Assembly (NCBI GenBank): GCA_963578605.1
Contig: CAUZEA010000006.1
Location: 1-64,000 of the forward strand
Source: JAKVCB01 sp963578605
GTDB taxonomy: Bacteria; Planctomycetota; Planctomycetia; Pirellulales; Lacipirellulaceae
DNA length: 64,000 bases
Direction of reading: 5' to 3'
Part shown: in pieces, positions 46,255 to 55,109 of the stretch
How positions within the stretch are numbered: the first letter of the stretch is position 1
Layout: every line of letters begins with the position of its first letter
Program-made: the position numbers and the translations under genes
The notes under the pieces: model-generated
Told to the model about the DNA's origin: nothing
Databases searched by the model: none
The model's input: the letters and a program-made list of their open reading frames with translations, nothing else

Positions 46255-46676
46255 TCGTGCAGTCCAGGGCCATGCTCCAGACGATTGGAGCCTGCTCTAC
46301 CCGTAACCAGCCGCGTTGTGATTGGGCCAGGATCGAGACCGATTGGGCCGGGATCGAGACTGTCTTTGTGACAGGCATCGACCAGTTCTGGAACAGGCAT
46401 CGGGTGCGGCGTGGGATTGGAATTCGAGCGACCCGTGGATAACGTAATTCTGGTAAGGCAGTGAACTGAATCGTGCAGTCCAGGGCCATGCTCCAGACGA
46501 TTGAGGCCCGATCGTACCGGTGCACCAGTCAATAATGGTTCCTCTGCATGAATTGCAGTTAGATTTTCCGTTTCACTACCACCGGCAACACTTGTCAACA
46601 CGTCAGCGGCGAGCAGCTGCTTTGCTTCCAGGATCTCGAACTGAGGGCGTCGCTTGGAAGATTTCAGGAAATTCAT
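46251..46676 (-). CDS. Small LEPR-XLL-motif protein built of short repeats
   Basis: A 141-aa ORF starting MNFLKSSKRRPQFEILEAKQ with AAAGGA upstream. The opening (RRPQFEILEAKQLLAADVL) is the planctomycete LEPR-XLL export motif normally found at the start of very large surface proteins. What follows is short and repetitive: LDPGPIGLDPGPI (21-bp tandem copy) and RLEHGPGLHD twice (35-bp direct repeat). It ends by overlapping the stop of the convergent NeuB-like gene. It may be a truncated relic of a giant adhesin-like gene, or a true small repeat protein. Moderate confidence that it is translated. Confidence 0.5.
   Translation of the reverse strand: MNFLKSSKRRPQFEILEAKQLLAADVLTSVAGGSETENLTAIHAEEPLLTGAPVRSGLNRLEHGPGLHDSVHCLTRITLSTGRSNSNPTPHPMPVPELVDACHKDSLDPGPIGLDPGPITTRLVTGRAGSNRLEHGPGLHD
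46253..46503. repeat. 35-bp direct repeat flanking a 21-bp tandem duplication
   Basis: The 35 bases beginning aatcgtgcagtccagggcca occur at 46253-46287 and 46469-46503 without mismatch. Between them, gattgggccaggatcgagac (46320-46339) recurs at 46341-46360 with one change. All lie in the small LEPR-XLL ORF. Confidence 0.9.
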
Positions 46677-46876
46677 GATGTTTTGTCCTTTCCCCACACG
46701 GCAAGAATAGATGGTTGGGTGTGCACTCGTGTAACCAGTAACTCAAAATTGCCAGCCGGGACGTTGATGGTACACTTGCGGGTGGAGTACAACACGGCGT
46801 GGCCGCAATGCCCGATGGGGGGAAGTCGAGCGGTCTTGTGAATCAACTTTTACCTGTGCCACAAAGGGAGAAAAAA

Positions 46877-47851
46877 ATGATTGCGCGACGAACAGTGCTG
46901 GTGGTTACGTTATTGGGACTTTGCACGTTGCCTTGCTTGAGATCCCCGACGGTCGCTGCCGAGAATAACGCCACTGCCACCCGGTACTGCCGATTCCAGT
47001 CTGGTGACACAGTCGCCTATGGCATCGTGGAAGGGAACCAGGTTCGCCAGCTTGCCGGTGACCTGTTTCGCGACTTCCAGAAAACGGACAAGCTGTTTCC
47101 ACTGGACAAAATCACCTTGCTGGTGCCAACCCAGCCAACCCAGGTGCTTGCCATGGCAGGCAACTACAAGAGTCACCTTGGAGACGAGGAGACCATTACC
47201 ACAAAAATCACCACGAAGACCACGGTCACGACCCGTAGCAAAACCGGGGAAACCACTAGCGAAACTACGTCCACCAGCGAAACGCGCCGTAGCGGCGAGA
47301 TCCCCGAGAAGTTCCAAATCCCGCAACCATTCTTCAAAAGCCCCTCGTGCCTGCAGCGCCACGAAGGGAACATCGTCCTGCCGAAAGACTCAGAAGTCAC
47401 CCACTTCGAGGCTGAACTGGTCATTGTGATTGGTAAGACTGCCAGCAACGTGCCAAAGAAAGATGCCCTCGATTATGTCCTTGGGGTGACTTGCGGCAAC
47501 GATGTCAGTGCCCGCGACTGGCAGAGGGATGATGTCCAGTGGTGGCGCGCCAAGGGGGGGAACACTTTCGGACCGTGTGGTCCGTTTATCGCCTCCGCCC
47601 TGGATTACGATAACCTGCTGTTGCAACTGCGGCTCAACGGCAAGACGATGCAGGAGGAGCGGACCAGCCAGTTAATCCATGACATCCCGACGATCGTGAG
47701 CTTTGTCAGTCACTATGTGACGTTGTATCCGGGGGACCTGATTTTCACTGGCACGCCCGGGAAAACGTCGGAGATCCATCCAGGCGATGTGGTCGAAGTG
47801 GAATTGGAGGGTGTTGGCGTGCTGCGAAACAAGGTGGTTGCCCAGGAGTAG
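46877..47851 (+). CDS. FAH-family hydrolase/isomerase with signal peptide and Thr-rich insert
   Basis: A 324-aa member of the fumarylacetoacetate hydrolase family. Metal ligands are visible as the ExE in THFEAELVIVIG and Asp in CGNDVSARDWQRD; the C-terminal core reads TIVSFVSHYVTLYPGDLIFTGTPG. Start ATG 46877 has AAAGGGAG upstream and gives a signal peptide (IARRTVLVVTLLGLCTL...VAAENN), unusual for this normally cytoplasmic family. Between the N-terminal domain and the barrel (about residues 96-135) sits a low-complexity Thr/Lys/Ser insert (TTKITTKTTVTTRSKTGETT). Substrate unknown; members act on fumarylpyruvate, homoprotocatechuate derivatives or oxaloacetate. Exported FAH proteins are inferred from the signal only. 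Confidence 0.82.
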   Translation: MIARRTVLVVTLLGLCTLPCLRSPTVAAENNATATRYCRFQSGDTVAYGIVEGNQVRQLAGDLFRDFQKTDKLFPLDKITLLVPTQPTQVLAMAGNYKSHLGDEETITTKITTKTTVTTRSKTGETTSETTSTSETRRSGEIPEKFQIPQPFFKSPSCLQRHEGNIVLPKDSEVTHFEAELVIVIGKTASNVPKKDALDYVLGVTCGNDVSARDWQRDDVQWWRAKGGNTFGPCGPFIASALDYDNLLLQLRLNGKTMQEERTSQLIHDIPTIVSFVSHYVTLYPGDLIFTGTPGKTSEIHPGDVVEVELEGVGVLRNKVVAQE

Positions 47852-47937
47852 TTTTTCAAGGGCTGGGAGCTGTGGTACGACCAGCAGCTTTGATCAGGCC
47901 TCCGCGAGCGACCCCGGTCGTCCTCTGGTCTTGGATC

Positions 47938-50188
47938 TCACTCAGGGGTTGCGTGCACAACGCCCACCGCCACTGACGGGGAACTCTTCTCGATCAAGAG
48001 CTGTAGCAGCTTGCGGTCGGGTTCGAAGAACTCCTTGATCCGAGCGCTGTCGATGTCGGCGACGATGACCTCACCCACCTCGTCGTAGACAGCGCTAAAC
48101 AACCCATGGCTCTTCATCTTCTGCGTCTGGTAGCACTTGTAGCGATGGATCAGGTAGAGATGGGTGAGGGTCATGAGCCGCTTCTTGCGGAGGTTCGTAT
48201 CGAAGGTGTTCTGGTCCCGAATCATGAGTATGTTGCGCCCATGTCGATCCTGGATGGGTGTGAACACGACGTTGGCGAGCTTAGCGGAGGTCACGTTGAA
48301 GATCCCGAGTTCGAGCAGTTCGGAGCCGGCGGCGTGTGGCCGCAGCTTGACCTTTAGGGGGCGCGGCAGCTTGTGATACGTGGCCCAGAGTTCGATCCAC
48401 TCTTCCAGGAGCCGGGTTGGCACTTCGGTCTGGACGAGGTGCTGGAACTGGGTCGACCCCTTGCCCATCGCTTTGGTCATCGCAGTCCGTCCCGAGGCGG
48501 CCATCAGGGCGCTGTCGGCGCGTGGGCCACCAACCAGCGATTGTGGTGTCTGGTAGGGTGAGTCGGTGAGCCGGAGGCTGCGCTGGAGCCGAGCCAGCGC
48601 CAGCATCCCGTCCTCTTGCAGCGCCGTCGCAAAATCCTCACTGGCCCGGCCATCGATCTGATGACCGCCGTAGGTGATAAAATTGAAGACGAAGCCCATT
48701 TTTCCGAGTTCGACGGGGAATCGCGTCATCTCCTGGTCGCTCATTCCGGTCGTATCCCAGTTGAAGGAAGGTGACAAGTTGTAGGCCATCATCTTGCCTG
48801 GGAAGTGAGCGTGGATGGCCTCGGCAAACTCGCGCGCCTCCGAGAGGTTGGCCGTCTTGGTCTCCATCCACAAGAGATCGCAGAACGGGGCGACGGCCAA
48901 TGAGCGTGCGATCGCGTACTTGATCCCACCCTGGATCTGGTAGTAGCCCTCTGGTGTCTTGGCGTGTCCGCAGTCCCAGATGATGTTGATCCCGAGTGAA
49001 CGCGCGCGTTCCCGTGCTTCCGAGAACGAGGCCTGGCAGGCAAACTCGAGCCATTCCTCGGTATTCATTTCCAACTCTTCACCCTCGTCGTGGCGAAACC
49101 GGATGACGTCGGCTACCGCCCGCGGGTAGGTCTTGAGGCCCGACTCGGCCACCCAAATCTCGACGTAGCGGGTCATAACGTTGTCGACGACCGTATCGAT
49201 CGAGTCCCCCGTGCGGAGCCTCTTGATGCTCTCATCAATCAGCTGCTGCAAGCCTGTCCGGGCAAGCCAGGCGAAGGCTGCCTGGTATTCGGGCTCATGG
49301 ATGGCAAACAGGCGATGGCCACGGATGTCCTCGGCGCCCTGTTCGTGGAAGCGTCGCAGGATGGCAGCGTGGCCAACTTTGTAGCGAGGCATGTCGACGT
49401 TCGTTGCACCGAGGATAAAGGCGTCATCCCGTTCGTCTCCCCGGCTTTCCAGTAGCGTCGCGGACTCGGCGTCCGTGCGCGACGATGATGCCCGCGACGT
49501 TCATCACGTCGAGTTGGAATCGGGCGGCGTTGAGCCGCTTGATTTGCTCATCGGCCCCTACCAAGACCTTACCGCCCTGATGGCCACACTTCTTCGAGCC
49601 TGGTCGTTGATCCTCGATGTGATAGCCCGGAACCCCGACCTCGACGAAACGCCGGATGAGATTGCGGACATGCGCGTCGCAGCCGTGGCCAGTGTCGGCA
49701 TCGGCAATAATGAACGGGCGGAAATCGTGTTCCGGAGTTGCGCTCCGCTCGGCCTCGCTCATCCGCGAACGCGCGAAGTGCTGATTCTTGTCTGCCGTTA
49801 GCAATGCCCGCACGATCGGTGCTGCCTCCTCCGGGACCTGGCTCAGCGGGTAACTTGCGAGGTCCGGGCCCGGGTCCTCGCAGATCGAGCCCTTCGCCGA
49901 GGTCGCCCAGCCGCCCAGGTAGATGCCCTCGATGCCGGCCCGCTTCATGGCCACTGCCTGGCCTGGCGAGTACGGGCCAAAGGTCGTGATCGACCGGTGC
50001 TCGGCGAACAACCGCCGCAGCAGTTCGTAGAACTTCCCGGCCGTGACCTGGGCGACCGTATAGTCTTGCGGGATGGTACCGCGCTGATCGATGACCTAGT
50101 CTGCGCAGTAGAGCCGCTCGATGCCTTCGAAGCGAGCGCTCGACTGCCACGTGATTAACTCGGTTAAGTCTTGCTTGAATTCACTCAT
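47938..50188 (-). pseudogene. aceA: Isocitrate lyase, interrupted by an amber codon and a frameshift
   Basis: The gene for isocitrate lyase (isocitrate to succinate plus glyoxylate) reads from ATG 50188: MSEFKQDLTELITWQSSARF, then an in-frame TAG at codon 31 (50096-50098). The frame resumes with VIDQRGTIPQDYTVAQV and continues through SITTFGPYSPGQAVAMKRAG, ADADTGHG and the active-site motif KKCGH. At 49476-49481 a GCGC run appears to have lost one GC unit; after VMNVAGIIVA the true frame continues as RTDAESATLLESRGDER into the intact downstream part (NIIWDCGHAKTPEGYYQIQG) to the stop at 47938. Restoring both gives about 750 aa. The start overlaps the stop of aceB by 4 bases, so the two form an operon. 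Pseudogene or sequencing error; sites of both lesions are stated so they can be checked. Confidence 0.88.
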
Positions 50189-52146
50189 CTGCTCGGTTCC
50201 TGTTTCTTCGGCGCACACGGCGCGGAGTCAAAATAAAGATTGTCGGTGATCCGGGTGCCATCCCTGGCGAATGCTGTCATGAACCGCTCGATGCGCCCCT
50301 GTGCCTCATCCAGATCGTAGTTGTCCAGGTTGATGTTTAACAGATCGATGTACCACGGCGTCTTAACGGTGCTGCTGACATAGGCCGCGACGATGGCCCG
50401 GGCGATCGGCAGCGTGGTGGCCTTCGAGTCGTCGTGGACATCGCGATTCCCCGCCGCCAGCAACTTGTCATACTCCTCCGACAGCAAACGCTCGAACAGC
50501 GGCTTGGTCAGAAGATCGCCGACCGAGATCCCGCTTGGATCATCAGGCTCGGTGAAGGTCGCCCCCTTGTGCAGCCACTCCCAGAGTATGCTCAGCCGGA
50601 TCTCACCGGTCGCCATGTCTTCCATGAGGTAGAGGACATCGTCGTCGCCAAAGGAGTCGGCCTGCTTGAGCGCCGCAGCCTGCATGCCCTGACCAAACGC
50701 GTTGCCATACTGGAGCGCCACACTGAGCAGGTCCCGGGCCCCCCGGATGGTCCGCGGCGCCGCCTCCAGCAAAGTCAGGCCGGCCGCGTCGGAGTCGGTG
50801 TATGTCAATGGCGGGAAGTTTCGCCCGAGTTGGTTGTCGTCTCCGACCTGTTCCCAGACCGGGCGGACAATGTGCACCATTTTCCAATGCGCGACCCACT
50901 TGCCGCTTGCTCCTGCTTGCTGCTCGCGCTGGGCACCCGCCACTGCCCGCTTCATGCTCGCCGCCACGCCCTGCTTTGAGCCGACCGGAATGTTCGGCTC
51001 CATGCCGCCCTGCCACAACGCACAGCGACCGTCCTGGTCAGGGGTGTTGACTGCCCGCCGGACCCGGTCTTCGTAGTTGCGCATGTAGCCATAAGTCATC
51101 CCGATGGCATCGATGTTCGGGTTGTGGAAACCTTCATCCCACGACACGGCGTCCGAGACACTGTTGATGTAGTCCCACCGCCCGGTGTTGTAACCAACGA
51201 AGCGTCGCCCGAGCGCGGCCCGGATTTCCATCAGCTGGAAGCTGGCTTCGAGTTGCTCAACCAGGACGTAGGTCTTGACAGTCCCATCTGGAAGCGACAA
51301 ATGTGCCTCGAGGGCCGACAGCATGGCACCCCAAAGTGTCGCTTCGCCAGCCGTCTGGATCTTAGGCAGGTACAGCACGACCGAGGAACCAGCGGCACGC
51401 AAGGCCTCCTGGTTGTTGACCACGTAGAGGGTGGCATCGACGAGCGAGGCCCCGAGCCCGGTCCCGTCTGCCCGGCGGATATGGCGGTCGTCCAGATGGA
51501 GCCCACGTACGCGGTAAATCTTCGTGGTGAAGTCAAGCTGGTCGCGCCAGTTGGTGACGATGTCCCGCTCGAAAAACTCTTGTGACCAGTCGTTCATTTC
51601 TGTGGCGACTTGCTCGGCGACCTTGAGGAATATGGGGTCCTGAGCGATGGCGAGTTTCAGGTTGCGGTGATTGTCCAGAGACATGGTCGAGAGTTGCCCC
51701 AGGGCGTCCTCACCGTCGAACATCCAGCCGTCGGCTCCAGACAAAAGTGCGTAGGCGACGTTCCGCAGCGATTTCTCGCCCGGGGCGTTCGGTCGCGTCG
51801 CCGGTCCCGTACCCTGAATCCACTGGCGCTGGAGATCGGCCGGGATCTCGCTGCCGACGAACCGCCCATCCCGTGCGTCCTGGACCTTGATGTCGGTTCC
51901 TTCGATTGTCGAGGACGCGTCGAGGAAGGTAATTGGGCGACGGTTCAGGAACCGCCTGGCCCGGCGATCGATCCGCGCCCGCATTAACTCGCGGCGGCGA
52001 TCCTCGAAACCCGCCAGCGGCAACAGGGCCGACAGTGCCTCAGCTGTCAGGACATCCGAGTAGCGGTTCTCGAGCCCGGTCCGAATCTCGAGCCGGCCCT
52101 TGGTATCCTCGATCGTCGGCGACATGATATCTTTATGCGTCATCAT
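50185..52146 (-). CDS. aceB: Malate synthase
   Basis: A 653-aa malate synthase, condensing glyoxylate with acetyl-CoA to malate in the glyoxylate bypass. Core motifs: SGADGWMFDGEDALGQ, YLPKIQTAGEATLWGAML, TYVLVEQLEASFQLMEIRAA and GYNTGRWDYINSVSDAV. The length is between the A (about 540) and G (about 720) isoforms and the C-terminal part is A-like (FLTKPLFERLLSEEYDKL type). Intact in one frame, unlike its operon partner aceA, which starts at its last codons. Start at 52146 has only a weak SD; the ATG eight codons further (SPTIEDT) is an alternative. Confidence 0.85.
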   Translation of the reverse strand: MMTHKDIMSPTIEDTKGRLEIRTGLENRYSDVLTAEALSALLPLAGFEDRRRELMRARIDRRARRFLNRRPITFLDASSTIEGTDIKVQDARDGRFVGSEIPADLQRQWIQGTGPATRPNAPGEKSLRNVAYALLSGADGWMFDGEDALGQLSTMSLDNHRNLKLAIAQDPIFLKVAEQVATEMNDWSQEFFERDIVTNWRDQLDFTTKIYRVRGLHLDDRHIRRADGTGLGASLVDATLYVVNNQEALRAAGSSVVLYLPKIQTAGEATLWGAMLSALEAHLSLPDGTVKTYVLVEQLEASFQLMEIRAALGRRFVGYNTGRWDYINSVSDAVSWDEGFHNPNIDAIGMTYGYMRNYEDRVRRAVNTPDQDGRCALWQGGMEPNIPVGSKQGVAASMKRAVAGAQREQQAGASGKWVAHWKMVHIVRPVWEQVGDDNQLGRNFPPLTYTDSDAAGLTLLEAAPRTIRGARDLLSVALQYGNAFGQGMQAAALKQADSFGDDDVLYLMEDMATGEIRLSILWEWLHKGATFTEPDDPSGISVGDLLTKPLFERLLSEEYDKLLAAGNRDVHDDSKATTLPIARAIVAAYVSSTVKTPWYIDLLNINLDNYDLDEAQGRIERFMTAFARDGTRITDNLYFDSAPCAPKKQEPSR

Positions 52147-52319
52147 TTCTTCATGCGTCCTATGTCTGATTTACAAGTCAAATTTGTGGCCAGTGGGCGA
52201 TTGGAATCGCGTCTTCACCTGGTTTCGATATGGCGGGCTGAGTATAAATTCGTTGAATCTGCCGGTCAATTCCCAGCCTGTCCCGCATGGTGACGTACCG
52301 GGATTTTCGCCCCGATTTC

Positions 52320-52480
52320 CAGGGTTGGGCCAGACTTACTGTAGATATGGCGGGCCCCAGAGCCCGCACGGCTCAAGAATCCGACGTATGACCTCCTCTG
52401 GCCGGGCCTCGATGAAACCCATGAGCTGCATTTGCCTGCTGAACTTGACGCAACTGAGCTGACAGGTGTCGTGTCCCTGC
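52320..52480 (-). pseudogene. IS91-family transposase C-terminal remnant
   Basis: A - strand frame reads LSCVKFSRQMQLMGFIEARP then EEVIRRILEPCGLWGPPYLQ and a stop. This resembles the end of IS91-type transposases (CPKCGGxMxxxxFIExxxxxVIxKILxHLGLW), with the zinc-ribbon cysteines partly lost. Only the tail survives and no ends were identified. The rest of 52147-53356 has no intact gene. Confidence 0.5.
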
Positions 52481-52764
52481 AAAATAATTTGCGGGAGAAC
52501 AAGCGACTTTTCACAAAACCGAAGTCTTGTGGTGCAGCTGTTTCAACTGTACGCAAGTCAGAGTTCAGAGGCAATAAAATCGTTGAATGTCGTGACGGTT
52601 TGCGTTGGGCATTTCATTCCATAGTCGGATTTCTCGCCCTCCCAGCGCACTTCAGAACTCCTTCCGGGTGTCAGAAATCTTCAGCATTGTGGAGATGGGC
52701 TCGGGCACCATTTTCCGATATTCGCCATGACCGTAGCAGCGATTGGCGTTGCCGTCCCATTTGA

Positions 52765-52965
52765 CTGACCAATGGGGGACTCGAACAACTGCAACAATCC
52801 TCGGGAAAACCGGCGGTCACCACAGAGCGCGACGCACGCTGCGCAGAATTGGGCGCAATCGATGCCGATCTTCAGCAGCTCATCACCCTCTGGCTGCAGC
52901 TGGCGGCCAGCGTGCGTGAAGGGCTCCTTCAGCAGGCCACTGAGTCGCTCACCAAAAGCCCATAG
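52765..52965 (+). pseudogene. Possible tail of a planctomycete integrase
   Basis: An open frame bounded upstream by a stop reads LTNGGLEQLQQ, then CAELGAIDADLQQLITLWLQ and LAASVREGLLQQ before TAG (52963-52965). The pattern (acidic DADL, then LWxxLPxxxRxGI-like helix) is like the C-terminal tail of planctomycete tyrosine recombinases. There is no start codon or SD. Low confidence. Confidence 0.3.
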
Positions 52966-53129
52966 AAGGGCCACCGTGGGTGATTGATCTTCAGGTGTGG
53001 CACACCCCAATAGGGGTGTGCCGGAGACAGGGGTTTGCCCACCCCCCCCCAAGGGTGCAATAAGTACCCGTAGTTGTCTGCAAAATAGTGCGAAAAAAAA
53101 TGGGTGCATGGCAAAACCGAATTGTCCCA

Positions 53130-53176
53130 CGTCCACTCCTCGAAACTAGTTTCGTCTACCGTCCACTCCTCGAAAC
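53130..53176. repeat. 17-bp direct repeat, 30-bp period, with palindrome
   Basis: cgtccactcctcgaaac occurs at 53130-53146 and 53160-53176. The first copy runs into the perfect palindrome cgaaactagtttcg (53141-53154). Confidence 0.85.
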
Positions 53177-53356
53177 CACTTGCGGCACGCAGGGTCTGCG
53201 CGGCATATCCCACTGCGGGCGTCGCTGTTGGCGATAAAACTTATGCGAAAAAACGTGCAGGCCGGGCCAAACGATTCCCCGATGTGACGATCTTTTGAAC
53301 TCGACCTCCCCCCGGTCAAACTTCGCCCCGGCTACGCCGGGTAAGGGGTAAAGTGG

Positions 53357-54325
53357 TTAAGGTGATAAGGGGTAAGTTCTGGCCAAACGAAAACCAAGAG
53401 AGCGGGTACGGTAGTCCGGCTGGTCGCCGTAGCTGTCGCGGTAGGCAGCGCGGACGCCCAGCGGTTGAGTGTAGAACGCCCCGCCACGCAACACACGGCG
53501 ATCGCCCGACGCTGGACCTGTCGGGTCGCTCACCACAGGCAGATCATAAGCCCCCCACCAGTCCTGGCACCACTCCCACACATTGCCGTGCATGTCGTAA
53601 AGGCCCCAAGCGTTCGGTTTTAACTTGCCAACCGGATGCGTGGTGCGTTTCGAGTTATCCCTGTGCCATGCGTACTCGCCAAGCCCGGAAGCGTCATCCC
53701 CAAAAATGTAAGCGGTACTCGTTCCCGCGCGGTAGGCGTATTCCCACTCAGCTTCAGTCGGCAAGCGATATTCCACCCCTTCCTCGTTGCTCAACTTGCG
53801 GCAAAACGCTACCGTTTCGATCCATCGCACCATTTCGACCGGTTTGGTCGGGCCTTTGCTATGGCTGGGATTGTTACCCATCACCCGCTCGTACTGCTGT
53901 TGCGTTACCTCGTACACGCCGAGGTAAAACGGCTTCGTGATCTTCACCAGATGTTGGGTTTCGTCGTCCTGACGCCACGGTTCCGACGGAGGGGAGCCCA
54001 TCACAAACTCACCCGGCGGGATCAGATTGAATTTCATGCCAAGTGGGTTCGTGATTTGAACAGGTGTGCCAAGGTGATCAGCCCAGGCTTTTTGAAGGGC
54101 TTTGGCTTGATCACTATCAAACGGAGCAACGGCCGGCGGTCGCGGTGGATCAGTCGGCGGAAACGGAGACTCGGCAGGAGACAGATCCCGCGTCTGGTCA
54201 GCATCCTTGTTGATGACGATTCTGGCTGCGGACGCCTTGTCTTCCGGTACCGATTGTTCAGTGCGAGTGCACGCGGAAATACACAACAACACCAAGGCTA
54301 CCCACAAATACGGTAAGCGGTTCAT
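53357..54325 (-). CDS. Formylglycine-generating-enzyme-like (SUMF1) lipoprotein
   Basis: A 322-aa SUMF1/FGE-sulfatase domain protein. The start at 54325 (MNRLPYLWVALVLLCISAC) with GAGGGAA upstream makes a lipoprotein signal with the lipobox ISAC. A proline-rich linker follows, then the domain: NPLGMKFNLIPPGEFVMGSP, PFYLGVYEVTQQQYERVMG, EYRLPTEAEWEYAYRAGTST, WGLYDMHGNVWEWCQDWWG and RRVLRGGAFYTQP. True formylglycine-generating enzymes activate sulfatases; most planctomycete relatives lack the catalytic cysteines, and I see none in the typical place, so an enzymatic role is unproven. It is flanked by mobile-element relics. Confidence 0.85.
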   Translation of the reverse strand: MNRLPYLWVALVLLCISACTRTEQSVPEDKASAARIVINKDADQTRDLSPAESPFPPTDPPRPPAVAPFDSDQAKALQKAWADHLGTPVQITNPLGMKFNLIPPGEFVMGSPPSEPWRQDDETQHLVKITKPFYLGVYEVTQQQYERVMGNNPSHSKGPTKPVEMVRWIETVAFCRKLSNEEGVEYRLPTEAEWEYAYRAGTSTAYIFGDDASGLGEYAWHRDNSKRTTHPVGKLKPNAWGLYDMHGNVWEWCQDWWGAYDLPVVSDPTGPASGDRRVLRGGAFYTQPLGVRAAYRDSYGDQPDYRTRSLGFRLARTYPLSP

Positions 54326-54549
54326 CGTTCCCTCTTTGTAAACGCGGTTTACATCGGCCATATCCAGCGGGATATATCCTACCGCGTACCGCCGGGTTGT
54401 TACACTCGGTACCGACGGGTTGTTGCACTAGCCCGCCCGTAGTGTACTTGCCGCACTTAGCTTGATCTACCGAGGCATCGCTTTACGATGCCACTTCCAG
54501 GAGTTTATACTCATGGTCTCATCTGAACTTCACGCTGGAGGTAGCGGCC

Positions 54550-54696
54550 ATGAAGTCGAAGGTCTGGTTTGTCAGTACCGGTTCTGGTCTGCTTGGTGCT
54601 TAGTCAGCACCAAGCCAACTCAGAAACTAATCCTGCCCCGGCTGTCTTCACAGGCAAGGTAGTGGCGATCATAGACGGTGATTCGGCCAAGGTGTT
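54550..54696 (+). pseudogene. Thermonuclease-like secreted nuclease, truncated and frameshifted
   Basis: From ATG 54550, preceded by GGAGG, MKSKVWFV begins a signal peptide but reaches TAG at 54601. Switching frame near 54575 gives PVLVCLVLSQHQANSE and then TGKVVAIIDGDSAKVL, the characteristic first beta-strand of staphylococcal-nuclease-like proteins (GKVVxIIDGDTxxVL). Similarity stops at 54696, where integrase sequence begins. Only the first quarter of the gene remains. Confidence 0.5.
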
Positions 54697-55009
54697 GCGT
54701 GCCACCAGAGCCACAGAGCTTGTTAAAGAATGCCCTGTGCACGTTGCAACAGCCTTCCTGGGGCACTCGGAACGAGCGGCCCAGAAGCACTACTGGCAGG
54801 TGACCGATGAGGACTTCAAGAAACGGGCGCAGAATCCGACGCAGCAGGCGCACGCAGGGGGTGGTATTGGCTTGCAAGTCCCCACCGGCCGGGGGCAGCA
54901 AGTCCCTGTTTTTCCAGGGAGTGCGTCATCATGCCATCTCTTGCAAAACCAACCAGTGGCCAATGGGGGGCCACTGGCCGAAGTCAACGAAGATCCCAAG
55001 ATTCTCTAG
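54697..55009 (+). pseudogene. Tyrosine recombinase (integrase) C-terminal remnant
   Basis: Codons from 54697 read RATRATELVKECPVHVATAF then LGHSERAAQKHYWQVTDEDF. This is the C-terminal catalytic end of planctomycete phage-type integrases: LGHS box and HY with the nucleophilic Tyr. The upstream catalytic Arg/His region is missing and the frame is fused to the nuclease relic before it. The variable tail runs to TAG at 55007-55009. A remnant of a past integration. Confidence 0.6.
54953..54977. other. 9-bp inverted repeat
   Basis: CCAGTGGCC (54953-54961) and GGCCACTGG (54969-54977) form a perfect stem with a 7-base loop. There is no T-tract on either side, so I do not call it a terminator. It lies in the tail of the integrase relic. 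Confidence 0.6.
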
Positions 55010-55109
55010 CGGCTACGCCGGAATCAGAATGGTAAGATCTTTCGACATGCTCCGCGTGTCGCAATTAGAAGTTCCGCATTTTCGCATTTCATCGCTAAAC
55101 GCATCACGT

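Noticed and set aside
50096..50098. UAG in aceA read as pyrrolysine
   Set aside because: Isocitrate lyase has no Pyl site, the same gene also has a frameshift, and no Pyl genes are seen.
54953..54977. Rho-independent terminator
   Set aside because: Perfect stem but no T-tract on either strand.
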